Positions 1-14,916 of a stretch of 64,000 bases of DNA are shown one piece after another. Position numbers and translations under genes: made by a program. How positions within the stretch are numbered: the stretch's first letter is position 1; every line of letters begins with the position of its first letter. Below the pieces are notes generated by a model. The model saw nothing but the letters and a program-made list of their open reading frames with translations. It was not told where the DNA came from and searched no databases. The DNA is from Bathymodiolus brooksi (taxonomy: Eukaryota; Mollusca; Bivalvia; Mytilida; Modiolidae): NCBI GenBank assembly GCA_963680875.1, contig OY804578.1, forward strand, positions 25,015,101 to 25,079,100, written 5' to 3'.

Positions 1-3000
1 TATAACATATGAACTAGATGGTATACATCGTGTAAGTGATATAATATATGAACTAGATGGTATACATCGTGTAAGTGATATAACATATGAACTAGATGGC
101 ATACATTGTGTAAGTGATATAATATATGAACTAGATGGTATACATCGTGTAAGTGATATAACATATGAACTAGATGGCATACATTGTGTAAGTGATATAA
201 TATATGAACTAGATGGTATACATTGTGTAAGTGATATAACACATGAACTAGATGGCATACATTGTGTAAGTGATATAACATATGAACTAGATGGTATACA
301 TTGTGTAAGTGATATAACACATGAACTAGATGGCATACATTGTGTAAGTGATATAACATATGAACTAGATGGTATACATTGTGTAAGTGATATAACATAT
401 GAACTAGATGGTATACATCGTGTAAGTGATATAATATATGAACTAGATGGTATACATCGTGTAAGTGATATAACATATGAACTAGATGGCATACATTGTG
501 TAAGTGATATAATCTATGAACTAGATGGTATACATCGTGTAAGTGATATAACATATGAACTAGATGGTATACATCGTGTAAGTGATATAACATATGAACT
601 AGATGGCATACATCGTGTAAGTGATATAACATATGAACTAGATGGTATACATCGTGTAAGTGATATAACATATGAACTAGATGGCATACATCGTGTAAGT
701 GATATAACATATGAACTAGATGGCATACATCGTGTAAGTGATATAACATATGAACTAGATGGTATACATCGTGTAAGTGATATAATATATGAACTAGATG
801 GTATACATTGTGTAAGTGATATAATATATGAACTAGATGGTATACATCGTGTAAGTGATATAACATATGAACTAGATGGTATACATCGTGTAAGTGATAT
901 AACATATGAACTAGATGGTATACATCGTGTAAGTGATATAACATATGAACTAGATGGTATACATCGTGTAAGTGATATAACATATGAACTAGATGGTATA
1001 CATCGTGTAAGTGATATAACATATGAACTAGATGGTATACATCGTGTAAGTGATATAACATATGAACTAGATGGTATACATCGTGTAAGTGATATAACAC
1101 ATGAACTAGATGGTATACATCGTGTAAGTGATATAACATATGAACTAGATGGTATACATCGTGTAAGTGATATAACATATGAACTAGATGGTATACATAG
1201 TGTAAGTGATATAACATATGAACTAGATGGTATACATCGTGTAAGTGATATAACATGAACTAGATGGCATACATTGTGTAAGTGATATAACATATGAACT
1301 AGATGGTATACATCGTGTAAGTGATATAACATATGAACTAGATGGTATACATCGTGTAAGTGATATAACATGAACTAGATGGCATACATTGTGTAAGTGA
1401 TATAACATATGAACTAGATGGTATACATCGTGTAAGTGATATAACATGAACTAGATGGCATACATTGTGTAAGTGATATAACATATGAACTAGATGGTAT
1501 ACATCGTGTAAGTGATATAACATATGAACTAGATGGTATACATCGTGTAAGTGATATAACATGAACTAGATGGCATACATTGTGTAAGTGATATAACATA
1601 TGAACTAGATGGTATACATCGTGTAAGTGATATAACATATGAACTAGATGGTATACATCGTGTAAGTGATATAACATATGAACTAGATGGTATACATTGT
1701 GTAAGTGATATAACATATGAACTAGATGGCATACATCGTGTAAGTGATATAACATATGAACTAGATGGTATACATCGTGTAAGTGATATAACATATGAAC
1801 TAGATGGCATACATCGTGTAAGTGATATAACATATGAACTAGATGGTATACATCGTGTAAGTGATATAATATATGAACTAGATGGCATACATTGTGTAAG
1901 TGATATAATATATGAACTAGATGGTATACATCGTGTAAGTGATATAACATATGAACTAGATGGTATACATCGTGTAAGTGATATAACATATGAACTAGAT
2001 GGTATACATCGTGTAAGTGATATAACATATGAACTAGATGGTATACATCGTGTAAGTGATATAACATATGAACTAGATGGTATACATCGTGTAAGTGATA
2101 TAACATATGAACTAGATGGTATACATCGTGTAAGTGATATAACATATGAACTAGATGGTATACATCGTGTAAGTGATATAACATGAACTAGATGGCATAC
2201 ATTGTGTAAGTGATATAATATATGAACTAGATGGTATACATTGTGTAAGTGATATAACATATGAACTAGATGGCATACATTGTGTAAGTGATATAACATA
2301 TGAACTAGATGGTATACATCGTGTAAGTGATATAACATATGAACTAGATGGTATACATCGTGTAAGTGATATAACATATGAACTAGATGGTATACATCGT
2401 GTAAGTGATATAACATATGAACTAGATGGTATACATCGTGTAAGTGATATAACATATGAACTAGATGGTATACATCGTGTAAGTGATATAACATATGAAC
2501 TAGATGGTATACATCGTGTAAGTGATATAACATATGAACTAGATGGTATACATCGTGTAAGTGATATAACATATGAACTAGATGGTATACATCGTGTAAG
2601 TGATATAACATATGTACTAGATGGTATACATCGTGTAAGTGATATAACATATGAACTAGATGGTATACATGGTGTAAGTGATATAACATATGAACTAGAT
2701 GGTATACATCGTGTAAGTGATATAACATGAACTAGATGGCATACATTGTGTAAGTGATATAACATATGAACTAGATGGTATACATCGTGTAAGTGATATA
2801 ACATATGAACTAGATCGTATACATCGTGTAAGTGATATAACATGAACTAGATGGCATACATTGTGTAAGTGATATAACATATGAACTAGATGGTATACAT
2901 CGTGTAAGTGATATAACATATGAACTAGATGGTATACATCGTGTAAGTGATATAATATATGAACTAGATGGTATACATTGTGTAAGTGATATAACATATG

Positions 3001-6000
3001 AACTAGATGGCATACATCGTGTAAGTGATATAACATATGAACTAGATGGTATACATCGTGTAAGTGATATAACATGAACTAGATGGCATACATTGTGTAA
3101 GTGATATAACATATGAACTAGATGGTATACATCATGTAAGTGATATAACATATGAACTAGATGGTATACATCGTGTAAGTGATATAACATATGAACTAGA
3201 TGGTATACATTGTGTAAGTGATATAACATATGAACTAGATGGTATACATTGTGTAAGTGATATAACATATGAACTAGATGGTATACATCGTGTAAGTGAT
3301 ATAACATATGAACTAGATGGTATACATTGTGTAAGTGATATAACATATGAACTAGATGGTATACATCGTGTAAGTGATATAATATATGAACTAGATGGTA
3401 TACATTGTGTAAGTGATATAACATATGAACTAGATGGTATACATCGTGTAAGTGATATAATATATGAACTAGATGGTATACATTGTGTAAGTGATATAAC
3501 ATATGAACTAGATGGTATACATTGTGTAAGTGATATAACATATGAACTAGATGGTATACATCGTGTAAGTGATATAATATATGAACTAGATGGTATACAT
3601 TGTGTAAGTGATATAACATATGAACTAGATGGTATACATCGTGTAAGTGATATAACATATGAACTAGATGGTATACATTGTGTAAGTGATATAACATATG
3701 AACTAGATGGCATACATTGTGTAAGTGATATAACATATGAACTAGATGGTATACATCGTGTAAGTGATATAACATATGAACTAGATGGTATACATCGTGT
3801 AAGTGATATAACATATGAACTAGATGGTATACATCATGTAAGTGATATAACATATGAACTAGATGGTATACATCGTGTAAGTGATATAATATATGAACTA
3901 GATGGTATACATCGTGTAAGTGATATAACATATGAACTAGATGGCATACATTGTGTAAGTGATATAATATATGAACTAGATGGTATACATCGTGTAAGTG
4001 ATATAACATATGAACTAGATGGCATACATTGTGTAAGTGATATAATATATGAACTAGATGGTATACATTGTGTAAGTGATATAACACATGAACTAGATGG
4101 CATACATTGTGTAAGTGATATAACATATGAACTAGATGGTATACATTGTGTAAGTGATATAACACATGAACTAGATGGCATACATTGTGTAAGTGATATA
4201 ACATATGAACTAGATGGTATACATTGTGTAAGTGATATAACATATGAACTAGATGGTATACATCGTGTAAGTGATATAATATATGAACTAGATGGTATAC
4301 ATCGTGTAAGTGATATAACATATGAACTAGATGGCATACATTGTGTAAGTGATATAATATATGAACTAGATGGTATACATCGTGTAAGTGATATAACATA
4401 TGAACTAGATGGTATACATCGTGTAAGTGATATAACATATGAACTAGATGGCATACATCGTGTAAGTGATATAACATATGAACTAGATGGTATACATCGT
4501 GTAAGTGATATAACATATGAACTAGATGGCATACATCGTGTAAGTGATATAACATATGAACTAGATGGCATACATCGTGTAAGTGATATAACATATGAAC
4601 TAGATGGTATACATCGTGTAAGTGATATAATATATGAACTAGATGGTATACATTGTGTAAGTGATATAATATATGAACTAGATGGTATACATTGTGTAAG
4701 TGATATAACATATGAACTAGATGGTATACATCGTGTAAGTGATATAACATATGAACTAGATGGTATACATCGTGTAAGTGATATAACATATGAACTAGAT
4801 GGTATACATCATGTAAGTGATATAATATATGAACTAGATGGTATACATTGTGTAAGTGATTTAACATATGAACTAGATGGTATACATTGTGTAAGTGATA
4901 TAATATATGAACTAGATGGTATACATCGTGTAAGTGATATAACATATGAACTAGATGGTATACATCGTGTAAGTGATATAACATATGAACTAGATGGTAT
5001 ACATCGTGTAAGTGATATAATATATGAACTAGATGGCATACATTGTGTAAGTGATATAATATATGAACTAGATGGTATACATCGTGTAAGTGATATAACA
5101 TATGAACTAGATGGTATACATCGTGTAAGTGATATAGCATATGAACTAGATGGTATACATCGTGTAAGTGATATAACATATGAACTAGATGGTATGCATC
5201 GTGTAAGTGATATAACATATGAACTAGATGGTATGCATCGTGTAAGTGATATAACATATGAACTAGATGGTATACATCGTGTAAGTGATATAACATATGA
5301 ACTAGATGGTATACATCGTGTAAGTGATATAACATGAACTAGATGGCATACATTGTGTAAGTGATATAATATATGAACTAGATGGTATACATTGTGTAAG
5401 TGATATAACATATGAACTAGATGGCATACATTGTGTAAGTGATATAACATATGAACTAGATGGTATACATCGTGTAAGTGATATAACATATGAACTAGAT
5501 GGTATACATCGTGTAAGTGATATAACATATGAACTAGATGGTATACATCGTGTAAGTGATATAACATGAACTAGATGGCATACATTGTGTAAGTGATATA
5601 ATATATGAACTAGATGGTATACATTGTGTAAGTGATATAACATATGAACTAGATGGCATACATTGTGTAAGTGATATAACATATGAACTAGATGGTATAC
5701 ATCGTGTAAGTGATATAACATATGAACTAGATGGTATACATCGTGTAAGTGATATAACATATGAACTAGATGGTATACATCGTGTAAGTGATATAATATA
5801 TGAACTAGATGGTATACATTGTGTAAGTGATATAACATATGAACTAGATGGTATACATCGTGTAAGTGATATAACATATGAACTAGATGGTATACATTGT
5901 GTAAGTGATATAATATATGAACTAGATGGTATACATCGTGTAAGTGATATAACATATGAACTAGATGGTATACATCGTGTAAGTGATATAATATATGAAC

Positions 6001-9000
6001 TAGATGGTATACATTGTGTAAGTGATATAACATATGAACTAGATGGCATACATCGTGTAAGTGATATAATATATGAACTAGATGGTATACATTGTGTAAG
6101 TGATATAACATATGAACTAGATGGCATACATCGTGTAAGTGATATAATATATGAACTAGATGGTATACATCGTGTAAGTGATATGATATATGAACTAGAT
6201 GGTATACATTGTGTAAGTGATATAATATATGAACTAGATGGTATACATCGTGTAAGTGATATAACATATGAACTAGATGGTATACATCGTGTAAGTGATA
6301 TAATATATGAACTAGATGGTATACATTGTGTAAGTGATATAACATATGAACTAGATGGCATACATCGTGTAAGTGATATAATATATGAACTAGATGGTAT
6401 ACATTGTGTAAGTGATATAACATATGAACTAGATGGTATACATTGTGTAAGTGATATAACATATGAACTAGATGGCATACATCGTGTAAGTGATATAACA
6501 TATGAACTAGATGGTATACATTGTGTAAGTGATATAACATATGAACTAGATGGTATACATTGTGTAAGTGATATAACATATGAACTAGATGGTATACATC
6601 GTGTAAGTGATATAACATATGAACTAGATGGTATACATTGTGTAAGTGATATAACATATGAACTAGATGGTATACATCGTGTAAGTGATATAACATATGA
6701 ACTAGATGGTATACATTGTGTAAGTGATATAACATATGAACTAGATGGTATACATCGTGTAAGTGATATAACATATGAACTAGATGGTATACATCGTGTA
6801 AGTGATATAACATATGAACTAGATGGTATACATTGTGTAAGTGATATAACATATGAACTAGATGGTATACATTGTGTAAGTGATATAACATATGAACCAG
6901 ATGGTATACATCGTGTAAGTGATATAACATATGAACTAGATGGTATACATTGTGTAAGTGATATAACATATGAACTAGATGGCATACATCGTGTAAGTGA
7001 TATAATATATGAACTAGATGGTATACATCGTGTAAGTGATATAACATATGAACTAGATGGCATACATCGTGTAAGTGATATAATATATGAACTAGATGGC
7101 ATACATCGTGTAAGTGATATAACATATGAACTAGATGGTATACATCGTGTAAGTGATATAACATATGAACTAGATGGCATACATTGTGTAAGTGATATAA
7201 TATATGAACTAGATGGTATACATTGTGTAAATGATCTAACATATGAACTAGATGGTATACATTGTGTAAGTGATATAACATATGAACTAGATGGTATACA
7301 TTGTGTAAGTGATATAACATATGAACTAGATGGTATACATCGTGTAAGTGATATAACATATGAACTAGATGGTATACATTGTGTAAGTGATATAACATAT
7401 GAACTAGATGGTATACATTGTGTAAGTGATATAACATATGAACTAGATGGTATACATTGTGTAAGTGATATAACATATGAACTAGATGGTATACATTGTG
7501 TAAGTGATATAACATATGAACTAGATGGCATACATCGTGTAAGTGATATAACATATGAACTAGATGGTATACATTGTGTAAGTGATATAATATATAAACT
7601 AGATGGTATACATTGTGTAAGTGATATAATATATGAACTAGATGGTATACATCGTGTAAGTGATATAATATATGAACTAGATGGTATACATTGTGTAAGT
7701 GATATAACATATGAACTAGATGGTATACATCGTGTAAGTGATATAACATATGAACTAGATGGTATACATCGTGTAAGTGATATAACATATGAACTAGATG
7801 GTATACATCGTGTAAGTGATATAACATATGAACTAGATGGTATACATTGTGTAAGTGATATAATATATGAACTAGATGGTATACATCGTGTAAGTGATAT
7901 AACATATGAACTAGATGGTATACATCGTGTAAGTGATATAATATATGAACTAGATGGTATACATTGTGTAAGTGATATAACATATGAACTAGATGGCATA
8001 CATCGTGTAAGTGATATAATATATGAACTAGATGGTATACATCGTGTAAGTGATATAATATATGAACTAGATGGTATACATCGTGTAAGTAATATAACAT
8101 ATGAACAAGATGGTATACATCGTGTAAGTGATATAATATATGAACTAGATGGTATACATTGTGTAAGTGATATAACATATGAACTAGATGGCATACATCG
8201 TGTAAGTGATATAATATATGAACTAGATGGTATACATTGTGTAAGTGATATAACATATGAACTAGATGGTATACATTGTGTAAGTGATATAACATATGAA
8301 CTAGATGGCATACATCGTGTAAGTGATATAACATATGAACTAGATGGTATACATTGTGTAAGTGATATAACATATGAACTAGATGGTATACATTGTGTAA
8401 GTGATATAACATATGAACTAGATGGTATACATCGTGTAAGTGATATAACATATGAACTAGATGGTATACATCGTGTAAGTGATATAACATATGAACTAGA
8501 TGGTATACATTGTGTAAGTGATATAATATATGAACTAGATGGTATACATCGTGTAAGTGATATAACATATGAACTAGATGGTATACATCGTGTAAGTGAT
8601 ATAATATATGAACTAGATGGTATACATTGTGTAAGTGATATAACATATGAACTAGATGGCATACATCGTGTAAGTGATATAATATATGAACTAGATGGTA
8701 TACATTGTGTAAGTGATATAACATATGAACTAGATGGCATACATCGTGTAAGTGATATAATATATGAACTAGATGGTATACATCGTGTAAGTGATATGAT
8801 ATATGAACTAGATGGTATACATTGTGTAAGTGATATAATATATGAACTAGATGGTATACATCGTGTAAGTGATATAACATATGAACTAGATGGTATACAT
8901 CGTGTAAGTGATATAATATATGAACTAGATGGTATACATTGTGTAAGTGATATAACATATGAACTAGATGGCATACATCGTGTAAGTGATATAATATATG

Positions 9001-12000
9001 AACTAGATGGTATACATTGTGTAAGTGATATAACATATGAACTAGATGGTATACATTGTGTAAGTGATATAACATATGAACTAGATGGCATACATCGTGT
9101 AAGTGATATAACATATGAACTAGATGGTATACATTGTGTAAGTGATATAACATATGAACTAGATGGTATACATTGTGTAAGTGATATAACATATGAACTA
9201 GATGGTATACATCGTGTAAGTGATATAACATATGAACTAGATGGTATACATTGTGTAAGTGATATAACATATGAACTAGATGGTATACATCGTGTAAGTG
9301 ATATAACATATGAACTAGATGGTATACATTGTGTAAGTGATATAACATATGAACTAGATGGTATACATCGTGTAAGTGATATAACATATGAACTAGATGG
9401 TATACATCGTGTAAGTGATATAACATATGAACTAGATGGTATACATTGTGTAAGTGATATAACATATGAACTAGATGGTATACATTGTGTAAGTGATATA
9501 ACATATGAACTAGATGGTATACATCGTGTAAGTGATATAACATATGAACTAGATGGTATACATTGTGTAAGTGATATAACATATGAACTAGATGGTATAC
9601 ATCGTGTAAGTGATATAACATATGAACTAGATGGTATACATTGTGTAAGTGATATAACATATGAACTAGATGGTATACATCGTGTAAGTGATATAACATA
9701 TGAACTAGATGGTATGCATTGTGTAAGTGATATAACATATGAACTAGATGGCATACATCGTGTAAGTGATATAATATATGAACTAGATGGTATACATCGT
9801 GTAAGTGATATAACATATGAACTAGATGGCATACATCGTGTAAGTGATATAATATATGAACTAGATGGCATACATCGTGTAAGTGATATAACATATGAAC
9901 TAGATGGTATACATCGTGTAAGTGATATAACATATGAACTAGATGGCATACATTGTGTAAGTGATATAATATATGAACTAGATGGTATACATTGTGTAAA
10001 TGATCTAACATATGAACTAGATGGTATACATTGTGTAAGTGATATAACATATGAACTAGATGGTATACATTGTGTAAGTGATATAACATATGAACTAGAT
10101 GGTATACATCGTGTAAGTGATATAACATATGAACTAGATGGTATACATTGTGTAAGTGATATAACATATGAACTAGATGGTATACATTGTGTAAGTGATA
10201 TAACATATGAACTAGATGGTATACATTGTGTAAGTGATATAACATATGAACTAGATGGTATACATCGTGTAAGTGATATAACATATGAACTAGATGGCAT
10301 ACATCGTGTAAGTGATATAACATATGAACTAGATGGTATACATTGTGTAAGTGATATAATATATAAACTAGATGGTATACATTGTGTAAGTGATATAATA
10401 TATGAACTAGATGGTATACATCGTGTAAGTGATATAATATATGAACTAGATGGTATACATTGTGTAAGTGATATAACATATGAACTAGATGGTATACATC
10501 GTGTAAGTGATATAACATATGAACTAGATGGTATACATCGTGTAAATGATATAACATATGAACTAGATGGTATACATCGTGTAAGTGATATAACATATGA
10601 ACTAGATGGTATACATTGTGTAAGTGATATAATATATGAACTAGATGGTATACATCGTGTAAGTGATATAACATATGAACTAGATGGTATACATCGTGTA
10701 AGTGATATAATATATGAACTAGATGGTATACATTGTGTAAGTGATATAACATATGAACTAGATGGCATACATCGTGTAAGTGATATAATATATGAACTAG
10801 ATGGTATACATCGTGTAAGTGATATAATATATGAACTAGATGGTATACATCGTGTAAGTAATATAACATATGAACAAGATGGTATACATCGTGTAAGTGA
10901 TATAATATATGAACTAGATGGTATACATTGTGTAAGTGATATAACATATGAACTAGATGGCATACATCGTGTAAGTGATATAATATATGAACTAGATGGT
11001 ATACATTGTGTAAGTGATATAACATATGAACTAGATGGTATACATTGTGTAAGTGATATAACATATGAACTAGATGGCATACATCGTGTAAGTGATATAA
11101 CATATGAACTAGATGGTATACATTGTGTAAGTGATATAACATATGAACTAGATGGTATACATTGTGTAAGTGATATAACATATGAACTAGATGGTATACA
11201 TCGTGTAAGTGATATATCATATGAACTAGATGGTATACATTGTGTAAGTGATATAACATATGAACTAGATGGTATACATCGTGTAAGTGATATAACATAT
11301 GAACTAGATGGTATACATTGTGTAAGTGATATAACATATGAACTAGATGGTATACATCGTGTAAGTGATATAACATATGAACTAGATGGCATACATCGTG
11401 TAAGTGATATAATATATGAACTAGATGGTATACATTGTGTAAGTGATATAATATATGAACTAGATGGTATACATTGTGTAAGTGATATAATATATGAACT
11501 AGATGGTATACATCGTGTAAGTGATATAACATATGAACTAGATGGTATACATCATGTAAGTGATATAACATATGAACTAGATGGTATACATCGTGTAAGT
11601 GATATAACATGTGAACTAGGTGGTATACATCATGTAAGTGATATAACATATGAACTAGATGGTATACATTGTGTAAGTGATATAATATATGAACTAGATG
11701 GTATACATCGTGTAAGTGATATAACATATGAACTAGATGGTATACATCGTGTAAGTGATATAACATATGAACTAGATGGTATACATCGTGTAAGTGATAT
11801 AACATATGAACTAGATGGTATACATTTTGTAAGTGATATAACATATGAACTAGATGGTATACATTGTGTAAGTGATATAATATATGAACTAGATGGTATA
11901 CATTGTGTAAGTGATATAATATATGAACTAGATGGTATACATTGTGTAAGTGATATAACATATGAACTAGATGGTATACATCGTGTAAGTGATATAACAT

Positions 12001-12769
12001 ATGAACTAGATGGTATACATTGTGTAAGTGATATAACATATGAACTAGATGGTATACATCGTGTAAGTGATATAACATATGAACTAGATGGCATACATCG
12101 TGTAAGTGATATAACATATGAACTAGATGGTATACATCGTGTAAGTGATATAATATATGAACTAGATGGTATACATCGTGTAAGTGATATAACATATGAA
12201 CTAGATGGTATACATTGTGTAAGTGATATAACATATGAACTAGATGGTATACATTTTGTAAGTGATATAATATATGAACTAGATGGTATACATTGTGTAA
12301 GTGATATAACATATGAACTAGATGGTATACATCGTGTAAGTGATATAACATATGAACTAGATGGTATACATCGTGTAAGTGATATAACATATGAACTAGA
12401 TGGTATACATCGTGTAAGTGATATAACATATGAACTAGATGGTATACATTGTGTAAGTGATATAATATATGAACTAGATGGTATACATTGTGTAAGTGAT
12501 ATAACATATGAACTAGATGGCATACATTGTGTAAGTGATATAACATATGAACTAGATGGCATACATCGTGTAAGTGATATAACATATGAACTAGATGGTA
12601 TACATTGTGTAAGTGATATAACATATGAACTAGATGGTATACATCGTGTAAGTGATATAACATATGAACTAGATGGTATACATCGTGTAAGTGATATAAT
12701 ATATGAACTAGATGGTATACATTGTGTAAGTGATATAACATATGAACTAGATGGCATACATCGTGTAAG
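1..12769. repeat. 39-bp satellite array, about 327 units, left end outside the window
   Basis: The 39-bp unit begins TATAACATATGAACTAGATG and ends CATCGTGTAAGTGA. It repeats without spacers from base 1 to 12769, where it stops abruptly at GTGTAAGT|TGTGGATGC. Variation is concentrated at a few sites: ACAT/ATAT, GGTATA/GGCATA and CATCG/CATTG, the last being a CpG to TpG change. Ten units carry a 2-bp deletion (ACATGAAC) and are 37 bp. Because 39 is a multiple of three, several frames stay open for kilobases on both strands. The peptides (13-residue periods such as VSDITYELDGIHR) are artefacts: the 37-bp units shift the frame and the common variants change amino acids freely. The true array length is unknown because the window starts inside it. 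Confidence 0.98.
5820..11210. repeat. Large tandem duplication inside the satellite (67 units, then 71 units)
   Basis: Rare private variants recur in the same order at a fixed offset. GATATGATATATG at about 6181 recurs at about 8794 (offset 2613 = 67 x 39). GTAAATGATCTAAC at 7229 recurs at 9998, TATATAAACTAG at 7591 recurs at 10360, and the AATATAACATATGAACAAG unit at 8091 recurs at 10860 (all offset 2769 = 71 x 39). Unit-by-unit order of the ACAT/ATAT and CG/TG variants also agrees. Copy 1 spans about 5820-8432 and copy 2 about 8433-11210. Copy 2 gained four units (156 bp) near 9600, between the first and second markers. Confidence 0.9.
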
Positions 12770-14205
12770 TTGTGGATGCTTTAGCAGAGATCCTTGTAGG
12801 ATAAAATTTTGATGAATCCAAGCCAAAAAATCATAAGTCCCACTAGTGCATTCTTTGTAATTTTTAGTGCTAAATGGTGAGTCCTAAACAAAAGTGATGA
12901 GTAACAAGTATCTCTGACTGACCTTTTGTTTACTCACCTGACCCTAAAGATCATGTGAGCTAATGCCATCACTTAACATGTATCATCCGTTGTCGGTTTG
13001 TCGTCATTGTTAACATTGTACATTTTGATCATCTCCTCTGGAACTATGTGGCTAATTAATTAGAACCAAATATTTCAAGCATGATGTTTGTGAGGTCCTC
13101 TACAACATATCCTCATTTCATCTTGATCCCTCAAAAAACATGGCAGTCATGGGTGATTCTTGGTCCTGAATGGCTGAAACTTTAAAAATCTTCTTCTCTG
13201 AAACTACTAGTACAATTAGAATTTAACTTTTCCAGAATGATGTTACAAGGTCCTCTACCAAAATTCATCATTATGTCTTGATCAGGCAAAACATGACGTC
13301 AATTGACAATTTTTGGTTCTGATTAGCTGAAACTTTAAAAATCTTTTCTTCTGAAGTCTAAATTATTTGTCAGTTTGTTAGAAATAATGTTTATGACTTC
13401 TTTCACAGAAATTCCTCATTTCATGTGGATCCAGCAAATAACATGCCCTCTATGGGAAATTCTTGTTTATGATGAGCAGAAACTAAAAGAAAATTCTTCC
13501 TCTCCAACTGAATCTAATATGATGTCCTTCATTGGCTATGTAAACAATGCTGGTATAAAACTCCTGATATACTGGTATTATGTGTTTATGCAAATTGTGA
13601 GATAAGTTGTGGCTCCCCCTTCCCCATGTCATTTTAAGTACTTACACAGAACCATGGTACATGTACATATATACATTGAAATGTTTGTGTTGTTTCTTTT
13701 ATGCTAGTTTTTTGTAAATGTTCAAATTCCAGTGAATTTGATTCCAAGGAACGCTGCTGACATTGATGACTGTCAACTGATATATTTAAAATTTTTGTGT
13801 ATTTTACTTGTTTTAAACACTAAAATCAAAATACCATCAAATTGGAAAATGTCAGTAACTTACACTGTAATTACAACTAAGATATATTTGTCTACACAAT
13901 GTTTAGTAGATTTTGTTATGAGTTGCATTTCTCATACTGCATTCTACTTCAATGAATTAGTTTTAATTTTATGTACAGTGAAATCACACTAATTGTGGGA
14001 AGGTTGGAACTGATGCCAAGGGTTACACCCATAAAAACTTTTATCTGCTCTTGACAATAAAACTGCCAATCAGAACCTTGCATCCAATAAATACAGAGTT
14101 CTGGTTGGATGATTATGAAAATTAGACAAATCCAAATTTTATGATCGTAAGGCCAGGCTTAGTGTGAAAAAAGCTATAATCTAAATTAGAGTGTCTACAT
14201 TTCAG
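12770..14205. other. Non-coding stretch between satellite and BAG1-like exon, with a degenerate tandem repeat
   Basis: No convincing exon is seen on either strand. Around 13020-13600 there are about three diverged copies of a 160-170-bp unit containing GGTCCTCTAC, a CTTGATC motif and GCTGAAACTTTAAAAATCTT, each with TTCTTCTCTGAA-like text. I looked for the BAG1 helix that should precede the exon at 14206 and did not find it, so that exon is probably left of the satellite. Confidence 0.6.
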
Positions 14206-14376
14206 GGTTTTATAAATGACGATTTAAGATTACCATCTTTAAATCAACTTAAGAAGAGACTAGGTGGAACTACAGAACTATTTATGAAACAATTAGAATC
14301 TCTTGATGCTTTACGATTTGATGAGAGCAATAGAGGAGGACGAGGGAAGCGAAAAACAGTAGTAAACAGAATACAG
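14206..14376 (+). CDS. BAG1: BAG1-like co-chaperone, penultimate coding exon (BAG domain)
   Basis: BAG1 binds the Hsp70 ATPase domain through its C-terminal BAG domain and acts as a nucleotide-exchange factor in cytosol and nucleus. This 171-bp exon has a clean acceptor (CTACATTTCAG|GG) and donor (ATACAG|GTAATTTT) and is phase 0 at both ends, giving 57 codons. Its peptide starts GFINDDLRLPSLNQLKKRL, has TELFMKQLESLDALRFDE in the middle and ends RGKRKTVVNRIQ. By eye this follows the C-terminal part of vertebrate BAG1 position by position (GF..DL, L..+, T.E.FMK.LE.+D.L, KRK..V..+Q). BAG3/4-type domains fit less well because they lack the GF..DL start and the spacing. The exon encodes helix 2 and the start of helix 3. 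Upstream exons are not in this window. Confidence 0.86.
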
Positions 14377-14916
14377 GTAATTTTATAAACGATGAAGAAT
14401 GTTATATAGCCAAATTTGACAAATAGTAGTTCACAGAATACAGGTAAAATGTAATTTTATAATTGCTTAAGAATATTTAGTAGCAACTTTGACATACTGA
14501 TACTCACATTTTGCTATCTAATGTTGTATGACTGAAAACTTGAGCATAAATTTTAGAGAATTATCTATTAGCTGTAATTGTTGTTCAGAGATTATAGCCA
14601 TGGCATGGTTAAAAAGACAAGAAATGATAAGGACACTTTTAGACCTCCTAAAGTGAAAGTATCTTTTAATTCCTTATAAAATGGGTAATAAAAGAATATA
14701 ATTATGTGCTTAAGTAAAAATATTTTCATGTTGGCATGTGGGATGCCACAAAATTTATATTATTGGTCGAGTTAGAAGAGAGTATTTAATTTGTTTGAAA
14801 ACCCTTTAAAAAAACAAATTCATGCACATTTTGAGTAAAATTATTGAATGATTGAACATTTATGATGCCAGTTGTTTTAAAGCTTGTTTCATGGTTAGTT
14901 ATAAAATATAAACAAA

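Noticed and set aside
1..12769. CRISPR-like array
   Set aside because: Units are contiguous with no spacers, and the surrounding genes are intron-bearing animal genes.
5302..12812. Kilobase-long open frames on both strands (up to 2479 codons)
   Set aside because: They are consequences of a stop-free 39-bp unit. Several frames are open at once, variants change residues freely, and 37-bp units break the frame further left.
13375..13992. Upstream BAG1 exon
   Set aside because: The frames do not show the expected helix before GFINDDL and coincide with a degenerate tandem repeat.
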